This document shows positions 42,464 through 51,984 of a DNA stretch of 64,000 nt, piece by piece (positions within the stretch are counted from its first letter, which is position 1; every line of letters begins with the position of its first letter). The notes below the pieces were generated by a model that saw only the letters and a program-made list of their open reading frames with translations, was not told where the DNA came from and did no database searches. The translations under genes were made by a program, and so were the position numbers. The stretch is taken from the NCBI GenBank assembly GCA_013812505.1, contig JACCTH010000055.1, positions 1-64,000 of the forward strand, read 5' to 3'. Source of the DNA: Acidimicrobiia bacterium (GTDB taxonomy: Bacteria > Actinomycetota > Acidimicrobiia > Spongiisociales > ZC4RG35).

Positions 42464-44319
42464 CTTCCCGCGACGAGGGCCAGGATGGAGCGGGTCACCC
42501 CGTCTGTGTCGAGGCCGATCTCGGCAAGCAGCTCGTCGACCGATCCTGCCGGGAGGAACCGGTCGGGAATGCCGAGAATTCTCACCTTCCCTGCCATCCC
42601 TACCTTTGACAGTTCCTCCATCACCGCCGCTCCGAACCCGCCGGCGATGACGTTGTCCTCCAGGGTGATGATCGCCCGCGCCGATGCCGCCCAGGACACG
42701 AGGCGATCGTCGAGGGGCTTGATCCAGCGGGCGTTGACGACCCCGACCGAAATCCCTTGGGTCGCTGCCTCGGTTGCAGCCTTCTCGGCAGTCTCGACGA
42801 GTCGTCCGCTCGCAAGGATCAGCACGTCTTCTCCTTCGCTCAACAGCTCCCATTCCCCGATCGGTATCGGAGTGCTGGGAAGCGCCGGCAGGGAGGAGGC
42901 CGCGGCTTTCGGGAAACGAATGGCGATTGGACCGTCATGTGTCACCGCCGTGGCAATCATCCCGGCCAGCTCGGTGGCGTCGGCCGGCGCCCCGACCACA
43001 AGGTTGGGAACCATCCGCAGGTAGGAGAGATCGAACACTCCATGATGAGAGGGGCCATCCGGTCCGGTGATCCCCGCCCGGTCGATCAAAAAGGCGACAG
43101 CCAGGTTGTGCAGGGCAACATCGGTGACAATCTGATCGAAGGCTCGCTGAAGGAAGCTCGAATAGATCGCCACCACCGGCCGCTGTCCGGCCATCGCCAT
43201 CCCCGCGGCCAAAGCTACCGAATGCTGCTCGGCGATACCTGTGTCGAAAACCCGATCGGGCATCTCGGCAGCCATCTGCTGCAGGCCGGTCGAGGAGACC
43301 ATCGCCGCCGAAATCGCCACCACCTCCGGATGCCGGCGCGCCTCGGCCAGGAGCGCGCTGCCGGCGATGTCGGTGTACTTCAGCTCCTCTTTCAACGCCC
43401 GGCCGGTGCTCACATCGAAGGAGCCGACGCCGTGGAGCTTGTCGATCTCGTCGTCGACCGCGGGTGGGTAACCCTTTCCCTTGTCGGTGATGACGTGGAC
43501 GATCACGGGCTCTCCATATTCCCGTGCCTTGGCGAACGTGGTCTCGAGAGCGTTGAGATCGTGGCCATCGATGCGGCCGGAGTATTTGAGGCCCAAAGTG
43601 TCAAAGACGGTCGAAGGTTCGACGATCTGTTTGACCGCCTCCTTGAACCGGTTGGCCATCTCGTCGGCGGTTTCGCCGACAATCGGGAGACCTCGCAGCA
43701 TCCGCCCAAAGGTTCGCTTCATCCACTCATAGCGCGGGTCGAGCCGGTAGTGGGCAAGGTTGGCGAGAGCGGCCAAACCGCCGACGGTAGGGGCGTAAGA
43801 GCGTCCGTTGTCGTTGACGACGATCACCAGCTTCGACGGTCGGCTCACCGCGATGTGGTTCAGGGCCTCATAGGCCATGCCACCGGTGAGGGCGCCGTCG
43901 CCGACGACGGCGACGGTCCAATAGTCCGGGTGGCTGAGCGCGTGCCCGAGCGCATAGGAAAGTGCCGTCGAGGCGTGGCTGTTCTCAATGAAGTCGTGAG
44001 GGCTTTCTTCGCGACTGGGATAACCCGACATGCCTCCATAGCGGCGGAGGTTGTTGAAACCCTCGCGGCGGCCGGTGATCAGCTTGTGAACGTAGGCCTG
44101 ATGGCCGACATCCCAGAGAATGCGATCGACCGGGCTGTCGAAGGAGCGATGCAGCGCCACAGTGAGCTCGACGACGCCGAGATTGGGGCTGAGATGGCCG
44201 CCGGTCTGGGAAATCTTGTTAACCAGAAAGAAGCGGATTTCGGTACAGAGTTCTTCCAACTCCTCGTCGGTCAGCTGCTGCAGGTCGGCGGGGGACCGCA
44301 CCCGGTCGAGAATGGCCAC
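42460..44319 (-). CDS. dxs: Dxs, 1-deoxy-D-xylulose-5-phosphate synthase
   Basis: Thiamine-diphosphate enzyme condensing pyruvate and glyceraldehyde 3-phosphate, the first step of the MEP isoprenoid pathway. 619 residues. N-terminal markers: GGHLSPNLGVVELTVALH, ILWDVGHQAYVHKLITGR and SGYPSREESPHDFIENSHAST. The ThDP/Mg motif is VVGDGALTGGMAYEALN. The transketolase central domain has FDTGIAEQHSVALAAGMA with the catalytic Glu, and DRAGITGPDGPSHHGVFDLSYLR. Complete and of normal length. Confidence 0.97.
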   Translation of the reverse strand: MAILDRVRSPADLQQLTDEELEELCTEIRFFLVNKISQTGGHLSPNLGVVELTVALHRSFDSPVDRILWDVGHQAYVHKLITGRREGFNNLRRYGGMSGYPSREESPHDFIENSHASTALSYALGHALSHPDYWTVAVVGDGALTGGMAYEALNHIAVSRPSKLVIVVNDNGRSYAPTVGGLAALANLAHYRLDPRYEWMKRTFGRMLRGLPIVGETADEMANRFKEAVKQIVEPSTVFDTLGLKYSGRIDGHDLNALETTFAKAREYGEPVIVHVITDKGKGYPPAVDDEIDKLHGVGSFDVSTGRALKEELKYTDIAGSALLAEARRHPEVVAISAAMVSSTGLQQMAAEMPDRVFDTGIAEQHSVALAAGMAMAGQRPVVAIYSSFLQRAFDQIVTDVALHNLAVAFLIDRAGITGPDGPSHHGVFDLSYLRMVPNLVVGAPADATELAGMIATAVTHDGPIAIRFPKAAASSLPALPSTPIPIGEWELLSEGEDVLILASGRLVETAEKAATEAATQGISVGVVNARWIKPLDDRLVSWAASARAIITLEDNVIAGGFGAAVMEELSKVGMAGKVRILGIPDRFLPAGSVDELLAEIGLDTDGVTRSILALVAGS

Positions 44320-44340
44320 GAAGGAACAGACTAGGAGATA

Positions 44341-44423
44341 TCAGATATCAGACATCAGATTCCGATCTGACAGCCCGCCAGAGGCGGGCGATCTGATATC
44401 TGACAGCCGGCCGCCAGGCCGGC
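44341..44423. repeat. Compound hairpin region between ABC ATPase gene and dxs
   Basis: Two tight GC hairpins, GCCCGCC-AGA-GGCGGGC (44373-44389) and GCCGGCC-GCCA-GGCCGGC (44406-44423), each set between direct repeats of GATCTG. A further inverted pair, TCAGATATCAGA (44341-44352) and TCTGATATCTGA (44392-44403), can fold across the first hairpin. Both flanking genes are on the minus strand, so this probably ends the transporter transcript before dxs; the modular make-up also resembles REP-type mosaic elements. Confidence 0.8.
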
Positions 44424-44438
44424 GATCTGGCGTCTTCC

Positions 44439-45194
44439 TCAGAGGATCTTTGAAAAGAACGCCCGGGTGCGCTCGTTCTGGGGGTTCGCGAAGACCTCGG
44501 CTGCGTTTCCCTCCTCGACCACCCGGCCCTCATCCATCATGACCAGATGGGAGCCGATCTCGCGGGCAAAGCCCATCTCGTGGGTGACCACCACCATCGT
44601 CATGCCCGAGGCGGCGAGCTCGCGCATGACGTCGAGCACCTCGTTGATCATCTCCGGGTCGAGGGCCGAGGTGGGCTCGTCAAAGAGCATCACTTTGGGG
44701 TTCATCGCCAACGACCGGGCAATGGCGACTCGCTGCTGCTGCCCGCCTGACAATTGGGCAGGCTTCATTCTTGCCTTCTCGGGTATGCCGACGCGATTCA
44801 ACTGCTGCATCCCGATCTCCTCGGCCTCCTTCTGCGATCGGCGCCTGACTCTTTTCTGGGCGAGGGTGAGGTTGCCCATCACCGTCAGATGCGGAAAGAG
44901 ATTGAACTGCTGGAACACCATCCCCATTTCTTTGCGGACGGCGTTGATGTCAGTCTTGGGGTCTTCGAGGTGAACGCCGTCGATGTAGATCGCACCCTTG
45001 GTTGGCACCTCAAGGTGGTTCATGCAGCGGAGTACCGTTGACTTGCCCGATCCGGAAGGACCCACGATGACCATGGCTTCGCCTACCCGGACTCGCAGGT
45101 TGACGTCTGCGACAGCCTGGACGTTGCCGAATCGCTTGGAGAGACGATGGACGACGACCCGGTCGTTGTCGCCAATCGCCGGCTGCTCAACCAC
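44439..45194 (-). CDS. Polar amino-acid ABC transporter ATP-binding protein, second system
   Basis: 251-residue GlnQ-type ATPase: Walker [11 protein letters not shown]-loop [13 protein letters not shown], signature [17 protein letters not shown], Walker [16 protein letters not shown]-loop VVTHEMG. It is strikingly similar to the ATPase at 37044-37790 but carries a different insert ([19 protein letters not shown]). It overlaps the permease gene by 8 bp and is the last gene of binding protein-permease-ATPase. Confidence 0.93.
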   Translation of the reverse strand: MVEQPAIGDNDRVVVHRLSKRFGNVQAVADVNLRVRVGEAMVIVGPSGSGKSTVLRCMNHLEVPTKGAIYIDGVHLEDPKTDINAVRKEMGMVFQQFNLFPHLTVMGNLTLAQKRVRRRSQKEAEEIGMQQLNRVGIPEKARMKPAQLSGGQQQRVAIARSLAMNPKVMLFDEPTSALDPEMINEVLDVMRELAASGMTMVVVTHEMGFAREIGSHLVMMDEGRVVEEGNAAEVFANPQNERTRAFFSKIL

Positions 45195-45993
45195 GTTTCA
45201 GCCTCCGGCCCAGCCACGCGACCAAGAGCGAGAGCACAAGGGTCATAGTGAGGTATAGGAAGGTGAGCACCAGGAATCCTTCGCGAAATTGGAAGGTGCT
45301 GCTGGCGAATATTCTCGCTTGCTGAGTGATTTCAGTGACCCCAAGAACCGAGAGCAGCGATGAATCCTTCAGCATGGAGATGAAGTCGTTGCCCAAAGCC
45401 GGCAGAACGTTGCGAACCGCCTGGGGGATCACCACGTGTCTCATCGCAGAAGAGTGAGGCATTCCCAACGATCGGCTCGCCTCCAATTGTCCCGGGTGAA
45501 CCGACTCCACGCCCGCCCGAAAAACCTCGGCGATGTACCCGCCGTATATAAGGGCGAGGGCGATTATCGCCCTTACCTCCTGCGGTAGGCGGTTGCTAAA
45601 GCCGAGCGCATCTGCCAGCAGCGGGACGATGACCAAGGCAACGGCAAAGATCAACACCAACATCGGTACACCGCGTATGAACTCGACGTAGGTAGTGGCC
45701 AGGGTTCGCACCACAGAGTTGCGGGCGATACGGCCCAGTCCCGCGATCAGGCCGATGACCAGGGCGATAACAAAGGCAATCAGGGTTGCCCGAATGGTGA
45801 TGCCCAGACCCGGCAGAATCGCTCGACGAGCTCCCACGTAGGTGGGATCGAAGAAAGTCAGATAGGCAAAGAGGCCAATGATGAGGAGCATGAGGACGAG
45901 CCAATAGGGAAACTCCCCTCTTTCCTGCGATGCCTCGATGCCCAGTGGATCGGTCTCGATTTCCGCGGCGCCGGGAACCTGCACCGGCCGCAT
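45187..45993 (-). CDS. Polar amino-acid ABC transporter permease, second system
   Basis: 268 residues, about five helices, HisM family. The core is [28 protein letters not shown] and [21 protein letters not shown]; the EAA loop is [37 protein letters not shown]. Only one permease gene is present, so it should act as a homodimer. It is separated from the binding-protein gene by a strong hairpin at 46003-46031 and coupled to the ATPase gene. Confidence 0.93.
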   Translation of the reverse strand: MRPVQVPGAAEIETDPLGIEASQERGEFPYWLVLMLLIIGLFAYLTFFDPTYVGARRAILPGLGITIRATLIAFVIALVIGLIAGLGRIARNSVVRTLATTYVEFIRGVPMLVLIFAVALVIVPLLADALGFSNRLPQEVRAIIALALIYGGYIAEVFRAGVESVHPGQLEASRSLGMPHSSAMRHVVIPQAVRNVLPALGNDFISMLKDSSLLSVLGVTEITQQARIFASSTFQFREGFLVLTFLYLTMTLVLSLLVAWLGRRLKRG

Positions 45994-46002
45994 TCAAACA
46001 GC

Positions 46003-46031
46003 GGGCGCCGAACCGTGACGGTTCGGCGCCC
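46003..46031 (-). promoter_or_regulatory. Intercistronic hairpin after the second binding-protein gene
   Basis: Perfect 13-bp stem, GGGCGCCGAACCG (46003-46015) and CGGTTCGGCGCCC (46019-46031), with a TGA loop, in the 60-bp gap between binding protein and permease. It matches in position the hairpins at 40160 and 52937. Confidence 0.88.
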
Positions 46032-46053
46032 TCTTTCCAACCGGTAGGTTCGG

Positions 46054-46908
46054 CTAGCCGATGTCGTCGGAGGTGATGGTGAACGCGGGCGAGAAGAACT
46101 TCTCGGCCAATGCGTCCATCGTGCCGTCGGCCTCCATCGAGGCAAGAGCTGCGTTGAATGGATCTACTAGCTCGGAGCCCTTCGGGAATATGAACCCGAG
46201 AGCATCAGAGGCAAGCGATCCGTCCAGCAGCTTGAGCTGGTCGGCATTCTCACCTTGGTAGCCAACGCCCGCAGTGTCGTCGATAATCACAGCATCGACA
46301 TCACCTGCGATCAACGCCTGAATCGCGAGGGTGAAGTCGGCAAAGCCCGTGATTCGATCCTCGCCATATTCCGCCGTGGCAGTCTCGAAGTTCGTGGTTC
46401 CAGTCTGGGTACCAACGAGATAGTCGCTAGCCGCAAACTCTTCTAGGGTCGTGAAGCGGTCTTCATCAAGGCGCGCCAGTAGTCGCTGCTCGACAGAAAG
46501 GTAACCGTCGGAGAAGTCGACCTGTTGGGCGCGCTCGTCGGTGATCGTGATGCCATCGGCCGCCATGTCGAACTGGCCTTCAGACACGGCAATGATCATT
46601 CCCTCCCACCCGGTCGCCACGAACTCGGGAACGCAGTTGAGTCGATCGCAGATCTCGGCCAATGCGTCATAGTCCCAGCCGGCGCCTTCGCCACTCGCGG
46701 GGTCGATGTAGTTGAACGGCAGGTATTGATTTTCGACCGCCACTGTGACGTTCTGGCCGCCGAGATCGGGCAGCTCGCCCGTCGCCGTGCCGGTCGTTCC
46801 GGTGGTGCCGTCTGATGAGACGGTGGTGGCGCTGGTGCCGCCGCCGCAGGCCACGGCCACAAGGGCCAGGGCCGCGATGACAAGCCACAGCTTGCTGTTT
46901 GCTCTCAT
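46054..46908 (-). CDS. Polar amino-acid ABC transporter substrate-binding lipoprotein, second system
   Basis: 284 residues. Signal peptide with lipobox ALVAVAC (Cys21), a short Gly/Thr linker, then a type 3 solute-binding domain: [81 protein letters not shown] and DAVIIDD. It is shorter and of a different class than AapJ at 40198. A basic amino acid or glutamine/cystine-type ligand is possible but not determinable. A GAAGGAAC ribosome site precedes ATG 46908. The 100-bp gap to the pseudogene at 47010 holds its promoter region, with one GTCGGTtcgccgACCGAC-like palindrome. Confidence 0.92.
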   Translation of the reverse strand: MRANSKLWLVIAALALVAVACGGGTSATTVSSDGTTGTTGTATGELPDLGGQNVTVAVENQYLPFNYIDPASGEGAGWDYDALAEICDRLNCVPEFVATGWEGMIIAVSEGQFDMAADGITITDERAQQVDFSDGYLSVEQRLLARLDEDRFTTLEEFAASDYLVGTQTGTTNFETATAEYGEDRITGFADFTLAIQALIAGDVDAVIIDDTAGVGYQGENADQLKLLDGSLASDALGFIFPKGSELVDPFNAALASMEADGTMDALAEKFFSPAFTITSDDIG

Positions 46909-47009
46909 TCTTTGTTCCTTCGGTTTGATGACTTAGCGGACCGTTGGCCCGGAAGGGTCGGTTCGCCGACCGACGAAGGGTAATCGCCACCTGCTTTTAG
47001 TGTCCGCCG

Positions 47010-47671
47010 ATGGATGTGCTCGCTACTGTCTTTGCGTCACTGATCGGGGCGGTGCTCGGTTCACTCGGTGGCCAGTGGCTCCGCAACCGATTCCAGGTTC
47101 AGGCGGAGCTGGCACGAACCTGACGCGATGTTGCCCAAAGGCATCTGATCCAGCTGCAAGACGCTATGGAGCCGCTCTATTTCCGGCTGAGCAACCTTGC
47201 AAGCAACCCGGATCGGAATCTCTTGCAATATCCCTATTACGCATCGAGTTCCCTTTACGCCTAGCCAACTTCCTCGCGCACAAGCGCCTGTTGATGCTCG
47301 ACGGCGCTTACGCATTGCTCGACGTCCACGGACCCGAGTTTCCTCATCAGCTCGAGTCGAGTCTGGAAAAGGTCGAGGCGTTGCTCGGGAAGGAGTGGGT
47401 CCAGGGAGACAGCTTCTTCCGATACCAGCGCCAAGCCGCCGGCGAATCGTTGTTGATCTGGAGTGATGGCTGGCGGGTGGCCAACTATGCGGAATTCGTC
47501 GAGCTGGAAAAGCAGGGAGATCTCGATGGCAGCCTGAAAGGGGCTCGAGACTTCCTTGCCTGGCACCAGCAAATCGATTGGAGCGAGATCCGGAACGCAC
47601 TGGGTGACGCGTTAGACCTGGTTGCCCGCCAAACCGGTATCGGGTCAGGGGCGCGCGTTCAGCCGAATTGA
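47010..47671 (+). pseudogene. Degraded gene for a single-span membrane protein
   Basis: The original gene seems to begin at ATG 47010: MDVLATVFASLIGAVLGSLGGQW is an N-terminal helix, then RNRFQVQAELART. An in-frame TGA at 47121-47123 interrupts it, followed by RDVAQRHLIQLQDAMEPLYFRLSNLAS. A second break near 47250-47262 (in-frame TAG) shifts the frame; the rest reads LANFLAHKRLLMLDGAYALLDVHGPEF and continues to 47671. Two separate lesions argue for real decay, although draft errors are possible. No family recognised. The end overlaps the kinase gene in convergent orientation. Confidence 0.68.
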
Positions 47672-48718
47672 AAAAGTAGAGCCTTCGCCGAGGGTGCTGC
47701 TGACCTCGATGGTGCCGCCGTGGGCTTCGACGACGTGACGAACGATGGCGAGCCCGAGGCCGGTGCCCCCGGTGGCGCGCGATCGGGCGGAGTCGACGCG
47801 GTAGAAACGTTCGAAGATGCGGGGAAGCTCTCGAGAGGCGATGCCTTCGCCGGTATCGATCACCTCGAGCATGGCCGCATTCTCGATCTGAGTAACAGCA
47901 ACGGTGACTTGTCCTCCCGAGGAGGTGTGTCGAAGGGCGTTGTCCAAGAGGTTGCGGAGCGCGAGACTCAGGTCGGAGCGCGAGCCTCGCACCGTGACGG
48001 GCACCGTTTCTGTCCGAAGCGATATTCCCGCTTGCTCGGCGCGCTCCGCAAAGGATCCAACCTCAGCCGCGACAACCTCATCCAGAGCCAGCTCCTCGTC
48101 GTACTCAGGTTTGGATTCGAGCCGGGAGAGATCGAGGAGGTCGCCGACGAGGTTGGCGAGCTGGCGCGCGGACGCCTCCACCTGGTCGGCGAACTGCTTG
48201 GCCGCGGAGGGATCGTGTGCCAGAGCCAATTGCAAGGCTTCTGCGGAGGCCAGTATTGAGGAGACCGGGGTCTTGAGCTCGTGGGAGGCAGCGGCCACGA
48301 AGTCCCTTCTCACGGCTTCGATCCGGCGACTCTCGGTCACGTCGTTGAGGATCAGCACCACCCCACCGCCTTCGACGGGCGAAGCTGCTACCTGCACTGC
48401 CCGCGCTGGCCGGCCAACTTCCAACTCCTGTTCGATCGAGGCGGACTCGGAGCGCGCAAGCCGGACCAAGCTCTGCAATGAGTGCGGCGTCAGCTGCTGA
48501 AGCGTCGTCGCCGGCCGGATGAGCTTCGTGCTTTGCGGGTTCATGAACATGACTTCATCGTCTGCGCCGACGATCACGATGCCTTGTCGCACCTCAAGCA
48601 GGACCGACTCGAACAGCTCGCGGCGAACTTCGCTATCGGTGATGCGGGATTCGAGAGCGTCCAGCTGCTCGAGGGTGACCCCGTCGGCGCGCCGAGCGCG
48701 TAGTCGCCGAATCGTCAT
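47645..48718 (-). CDS. PhoR/SenX3-like sensor histidine kinase lacking membrane helices
   Basis: About 357 residues from ATG 48718. A PAS-like domain (VRQGIVIVGADDEVMFMNPQS) is followed by HisKA with the phospho-acceptor His in FVAAASHELKTPVSSIL, then HATPase_c with N-box LRNLLDNALRHTSSGG, G1 VIDTGEGIA and G2 GGTGLGLAIVRH. It begins 13 bp after the response-regulator gene in the pst-phoU operon. Unlike SenX3 or PhoR it shows no transmembrane segment upstream of PAS, so it should be cytoplasmic and depend on PhoU/PstB for input. Confidence 0.9.
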   Translation of the reverse strand: MTIRRLRARRADGVTLEQLDALESRITDSEVRRELFESVLLEVRQGIVIVGADDEVMFMNPQSTKLIRPATTLQQLTPHSLQSLVRLARSESASIEQELEVGRPARAVQVAASPVEGGGVVLILNDVTESRRIEAVRRDFVAAASHELKTPVSSILASAEALQLALAHDPSAAKQFADQVEASARQLANLVGDLLDLSRLESKPEYDEELALDEVVAAEVGSFAERAEQAGISLRTETVPVTVRGSRSDLSLALRNLLDNALRHTSSGGQVTVAVTQIENAAMLEVIDTGEGIASRELPRIFERFYRVDSARSRATGGTGLGLAIVRHVVEAHGGTIEVSSTLGEGSTFSIRLNARP

Positions 48719-48731
48719 TCGGCGGCGAAGG

Positions 48732-49466
48732 TTATTGCTGGTCGACGAACTTGTACCCAAGACCACGAACAGTGACGATATGCCTCGGCGAACCGGGATC
48801 GGGCTCAACTTTCTCCCGGAGACGCTTGATGTGCACATCGAGGGTCTTGGTGCCACCGAAATGGTCCACTCCCCAGACCTCATCGATGAGCGTTTCCCGG
48901 CTGGCTAGCCTGCCCGACCGCCTCATTAACGACTCGAGTAAGTCGAACTCCTTGGGCCGAATTTCGATCGGTTTTCCCCCCACCCTCACCTCGTGGGCGT
49001 CGACATCGAGCTCGATTGCCCCGCCCCGGAGCACCTCGTTCTTGCCCGAGAAGGTGCCGGTCCGACTCGAACGGCGGATCTGGGCTCTCACCCGGGCCAC
49101 CAGCTCGCGGATCGAGAAGGGCTTGGTGAGGTAGTCATCGGCACCGAGCTCGAGCCCGGCGACCTTGTCCGCTTCGCTGCCGCGGGCGGTGAGCATGATG
49201 ATCGGGACATCGGACTCGGACCGGATCTGCCGGCAGACATCGAGCCCGGACATGCCCGGCAGCATAACGTCGAGGATCACGACCGACGGGTTAAGCCGGC
49301 GGGCCGCTTCGACACCGTCCCGCCCGTTGGCTGCCGAGCTCACCGCAAACCCCTCGAGCGAGAACGCGTAGGTGATCGCATCGGTGATCGCCAGCTCGTC
49401 CTCGACCACCAACACCCGCGGTTGGTGTTCAGCCTCCAAGTGGTTGTCCGCCCGAGAAGGCGTCAT
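48732..49466 (-). CDS. PhoB/RegX3-like response regulator
   Basis: 244-residue OmpR-family regulator. Receiver domain with acidic pocket VEDE, phospho-acceptor Asp in SVVILDVMLPGMSGLDV, Thr in IIMLTARG and Lys in DDYLTKPFSIREL. The C-terminal winged helix has PKEFDLLESLMRRSGRLASRETLIDEVWG and KTLDVHIKRLREKVEPDPGSPRHIVTVRGLGYKF. It probably activates pstS through the PHO box at 54152-54169. The first ~15 residues are unconserved and the start may be internal, since the gene overlaps phoU by 38 bp as read. Confidence 0.94.
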   Translation of the reverse strand: MTPSRADNHLEAEHQPRVLVVEDELAITDAITYAFSLEGFAVSSAANGRDGVEAARRLNPSVVILDVMLPGMSGLDVCRQIRSESDVPIIMLTARGSEADKVAGLELGADDYLTKPFSIRELVARVRAQIRRSSRTGTFSGKNEVLRGGAIELDVDAHEVRVGGKPIEIRPKEFDLLESLMRRSGRLASRETLIDEVWGVDHFGGTKTLDVHIKRLREKVEPDPGSPRHIVTVRGLGYKFVDQQ

Positions 49467-50124
49467 CGTTGAACTCCATCAGATCGCCGGTGAGCAGAAA
49501 GGCGGTCTGCTCGGCGATGTCGACCACCTGATCACCAATCCGCTCCAAGGCGCGGGCCACGAGCATCATCCGCGTCGCCCACTCCAAGAGCTCCGGATCG
49601 GGCCCGCACTCGACCACCTCTTTGTACATGTTGCGATTCAAACGGTCGACCGGCTCGTCCATGGCCGGCAGCAACCGGGCCTCGTCGAGGTCTCGGCGCA
49701 CTAAAGCCTCCACCCCCGTCCTGATCATCGGACGGACGAGGTCACCCATCTCCCGGAGATGGGCAATGATCGTCTCCGATCTTGGCAAGCCGTAAGTGAC
49801 CTGCGCCATCTTGGCGATGTTCACGCACTGATCGCCCATTCTTTCCAATGTGGTGTTGAGATGGAGCAGCACCGACATCATCCGGAGATCCCCAGCCATC
49901 GGCTGTTGCAATGCCATGAGCTGCATCCAGCGGTTGTGCACGTCGAGATAGGTCTGGTCGATCTTGACATCGAGCCGTACGACTTGGGCGGCAAGGTCCA
50001 TGTCGGGCAGGCAAACCGCCTCGACTGCCATCTGCACCATCTGTTCAGCCTGGTCAGCCACGTTGAGCAGCGTCTGCTCGAGGTCGGCCAATTCCCCGTG
50101 AAAATGGGCGCGGGTGTCTGTCAT
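49429..50124 (-). CDS. phoU: PhoU, phosphate signalling regulator
   Basis: 231 residues forming two three-helix PhoU repeats. Repeat 1 carries [10 protein letters not shown]-like [15 protein letters not shown] and the metal-binding [17 protein letters not shown]; repeat 2 carries [16 protein letters not shown] and [16 protein letters not shown]. PhoU links Pst transport to the sensor kinase and lowers regulon expression when phosphate is ample. The start overlaps the pstB stop by 4 bp. Confidence 0.96.
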   Translation of the reverse strand: MTDTRAHFHGELADLEQTLLNVADQAEQMVQMAVEAVCLPDMDLAAQVVRLDVKIDQTYLDVHNRWMQLMALQQPMAGDLRMMSVLLHLNTTLERMGDQCVNIAKMAQVTYGLPRSETIIAHLREMGDLVRPMIRTGVEALVRRDLDEARLLPAMDEPVDRLNRNMYKEVVECGPDPELLEWATRMMLVARALERIGDQVVDIAEQTAFLLTGDLMEFNDDAFSGGQPLGG

Positions 50125-51008
50125 CCGAACCGGCCCGTGATGTAGTCCTCGGTTTGCTTCTTCTCCGGCTTCGTAAAAATGTCCTGAGTCCTGGCGAACT
50201 CCACGAGATACCCGGTGCGTCCCCGCTCGCTCACATCCACGCTGAAGAATGCGGTGCGGTCGGAAACGCGTGCCGCCTGTTGCATGTTGTGGGTGACGAT
50301 GATGATCGTGTAATCCTTTTTGAGGTCGAGCATCAGTTCTTCGATTTTTAGGGTCGCGATCGGGTCAAGCGCCGAGCACGGCTCATCCATCAGGACCACG
50401 TCAGGGCTGGTGGCGATCGCCCGAGCAATGCATAAACGTTGTTGCTGACCACCTGAAAGGGCGTAGGCGGATTCGTGCAATTTATCCTTGACCTCGTCCC
50501 ATAGAGCGGCTCTGCGGAGTGACTCCTCGACGAGGTCATCCATCTTCCCATTCCAACCGGCAATGCGAGGCCCGAAAGCGATGTTGTCGTAGATCGGTTT
50601 GGGAAACGGGTTGGGTTTCTGGAAGACCATCCCGACGCGCCGACGAACTTCCACCGGATCGACCGAGTCCCCGTAGAGATTCACACCGTGATACTCGATG
50701 ACACCTTCGACTCGGGCAGTCTCGATTAGATCATTCATGCGGTTGAAGCACCGCAGAACAGTCGACTTTCCGCAGCCCGACGGGCCGATCAGGGACGTGA
50801 TCTCGTTCTGGCGGATGGGCATATCAACGTTCTTTACCGCCAGAAAGTCTCCGTAATAGACGTGGAGCCCCCGAACGTCAATCATCACGGGATTCTGGGC
50901 GAGCATCGGATCTCCTTGGCCGGCCAAGGATGACACGTCAAATGACGGAGTCCTAACTTTCTCCTTGGTTAGGTCGACCGTTTTGTCGGTCTGTGTCCGT
51001 GTCTCCAT
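50121..51008 (-). CDS. pstB: PstB, phosphate ABC transporter ATP-binding protein
   Basis: 295-residue ATPase. Walker [20 protein letters not shown], the PstB-specific [19 protein letters not shown], signature [16 protein letters not shown], Walker [17 protein letters not shown], and H-loop [13 protein letters not shown] identify it firmly. ATG 51008 follows GGAGG with five-base spacing; GTG 51020 is an in-frame alternative. The N-terminal ~38 residues before [14 protein letters not shown] are an extension longer than in E. coli PstB. Confidence 0.96.
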   Translation of the reverse strand: METRTQTDKTVDLTKEKVRTPSFDVSSLAGQGDPMLAQNPVMIDVRGLHVYYGDFLAVKNVDMPIRQNEITSLIGPSGCGKSTVLRCFNRMNDLIETARVEGVIEYHGVNLYGDSVDPVEVRRRVGMVFQKPNPFPKPIYDNIAFGPRIAGWNGKMDDLVEESLRRAALWDEVKDKLHESAYALSGGQQQRLCIARAIATSPDVVLMDEPCSALDPIATLKIEELMLDLKKDYTIIIVTHNMQQAARVSDRTAFFSVDVSERGRTGYLVEFARTQDIFTKPEKKQTEDYITGRFG

Positions 51009-51025
51009 CTCGTCCTCCACTGCGC

Positions 51026-51970
51026 TTACAGCTCTTTTTCAAACCGGTTTCGTAGATAGATTGCGGTTGCGTTTATCAATAGCAGCGCCACCAGCATCAC
51101 CACAATTAAGGCCGCGGTCAAGGCGCGGAAACCAGCCTGGGGAAGGCTGGCCCACCTGAAGACGAGAACGGGCATCGCCGAGAATCTGCCCCGCAACTGT
51201 TCGACGGGAGTGGCATCACCCGACTGGAAGAAGGTCGTGATACCCCCGACCAGGAGTAGAGGCGCCGCCTCTCCGAAGGCCCTGCCCAGCGAAAGGATGG
51301 TGCCGGTCAAGATACCTGGGGCCGCCACCGGCAGCACGTGGTGGCGAATCATCTGCCATTTGGTGGCACCGACACCGAATGCCCCTTCGCGAATGCTGTT
51401 GGGAACCGCTCGCAACGCCTCGACCGAAGTGATGATCACAATTGGAAGCACCAACAAACCCAAGGTCAACCCGCCAGATATGACGCTCCTACCTTCGACT
51501 TCGGGGCCGGTGATGCCGCCGAGAATCTTGACAAAGAGGGCGAGACCAAGCAGACCATAAACGATCGAAGGTACGCCCGCCAGGTTGCGGATGTTGGCGT
51601 TGACGATGCGGGCGAAGCGATTGTCTTCTGCATACTCCTCGAGAAAGATGGCAGCACTTATGCCGAGGGGAAAGGCGATCGCAGCCGTGAAGATCATCAA
51701 TATGAGGGAACCGACCAATGCCTGTCTGATTCCTGCAGTGGCGGGATCGGCCGAGAGCTGACTGGTTAGGAAGTTGCCAAGAGTCCGTTCGCCCCACACC
51801 GACCGGCTGTCAAGCGCCACGTCTAGGAGAAGCACCACGAGGACAGCCATCGAAACGAGAAGGGTCAGGATGAGTACCGCCTCGAATACCCGGCCTCGCA
51901 CATCGCGCTTCTTGGCGGACAAACTTCGCCTAACCAAGACCTCTGCGGTGGGTGCGCTGGTAACTGCCAT
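51026..51970 (-). CDS. pstA: PstA, phosphate ABC transporter permease
   Basis: 314 residues with six helices. The family segments are [63 protein letters not shown], and the EAA loop [39 protein letters not shown]. Gene order pstC-pstA-pstB with 5-15 bp gaps supports the assignment. Confidence 0.95.
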   Translation of the reverse strand: MAVTSAPTAEVLVRRSLSAKKRDVRGRVFEAVLILTLLVSMAVLVVLLLDVALDSRSVWGERTLGNFLTSQLSADPATAGIRQALVGSLILMIFTAAIAFPLGISAAIFLEEYAEDNRFARIVNANIRNLAGVPSIVYGLLGLALFVKILGGITGPEVEGRSVISGGLTLGLLVLPIVIITSVEALRAVPNSIREGAFGVGATKWQMIRHHVLPVAAPGILTGTILSLGRAFGEAAPLLLVGGITTFFQSGDATPVEQLRGRFSAMPVLVFRWASLPQAGFRALTAALIVVMLVALLLINATAIYLRNRFEKEL

Positions 51971-51984
51971 GGATTACACCTACC

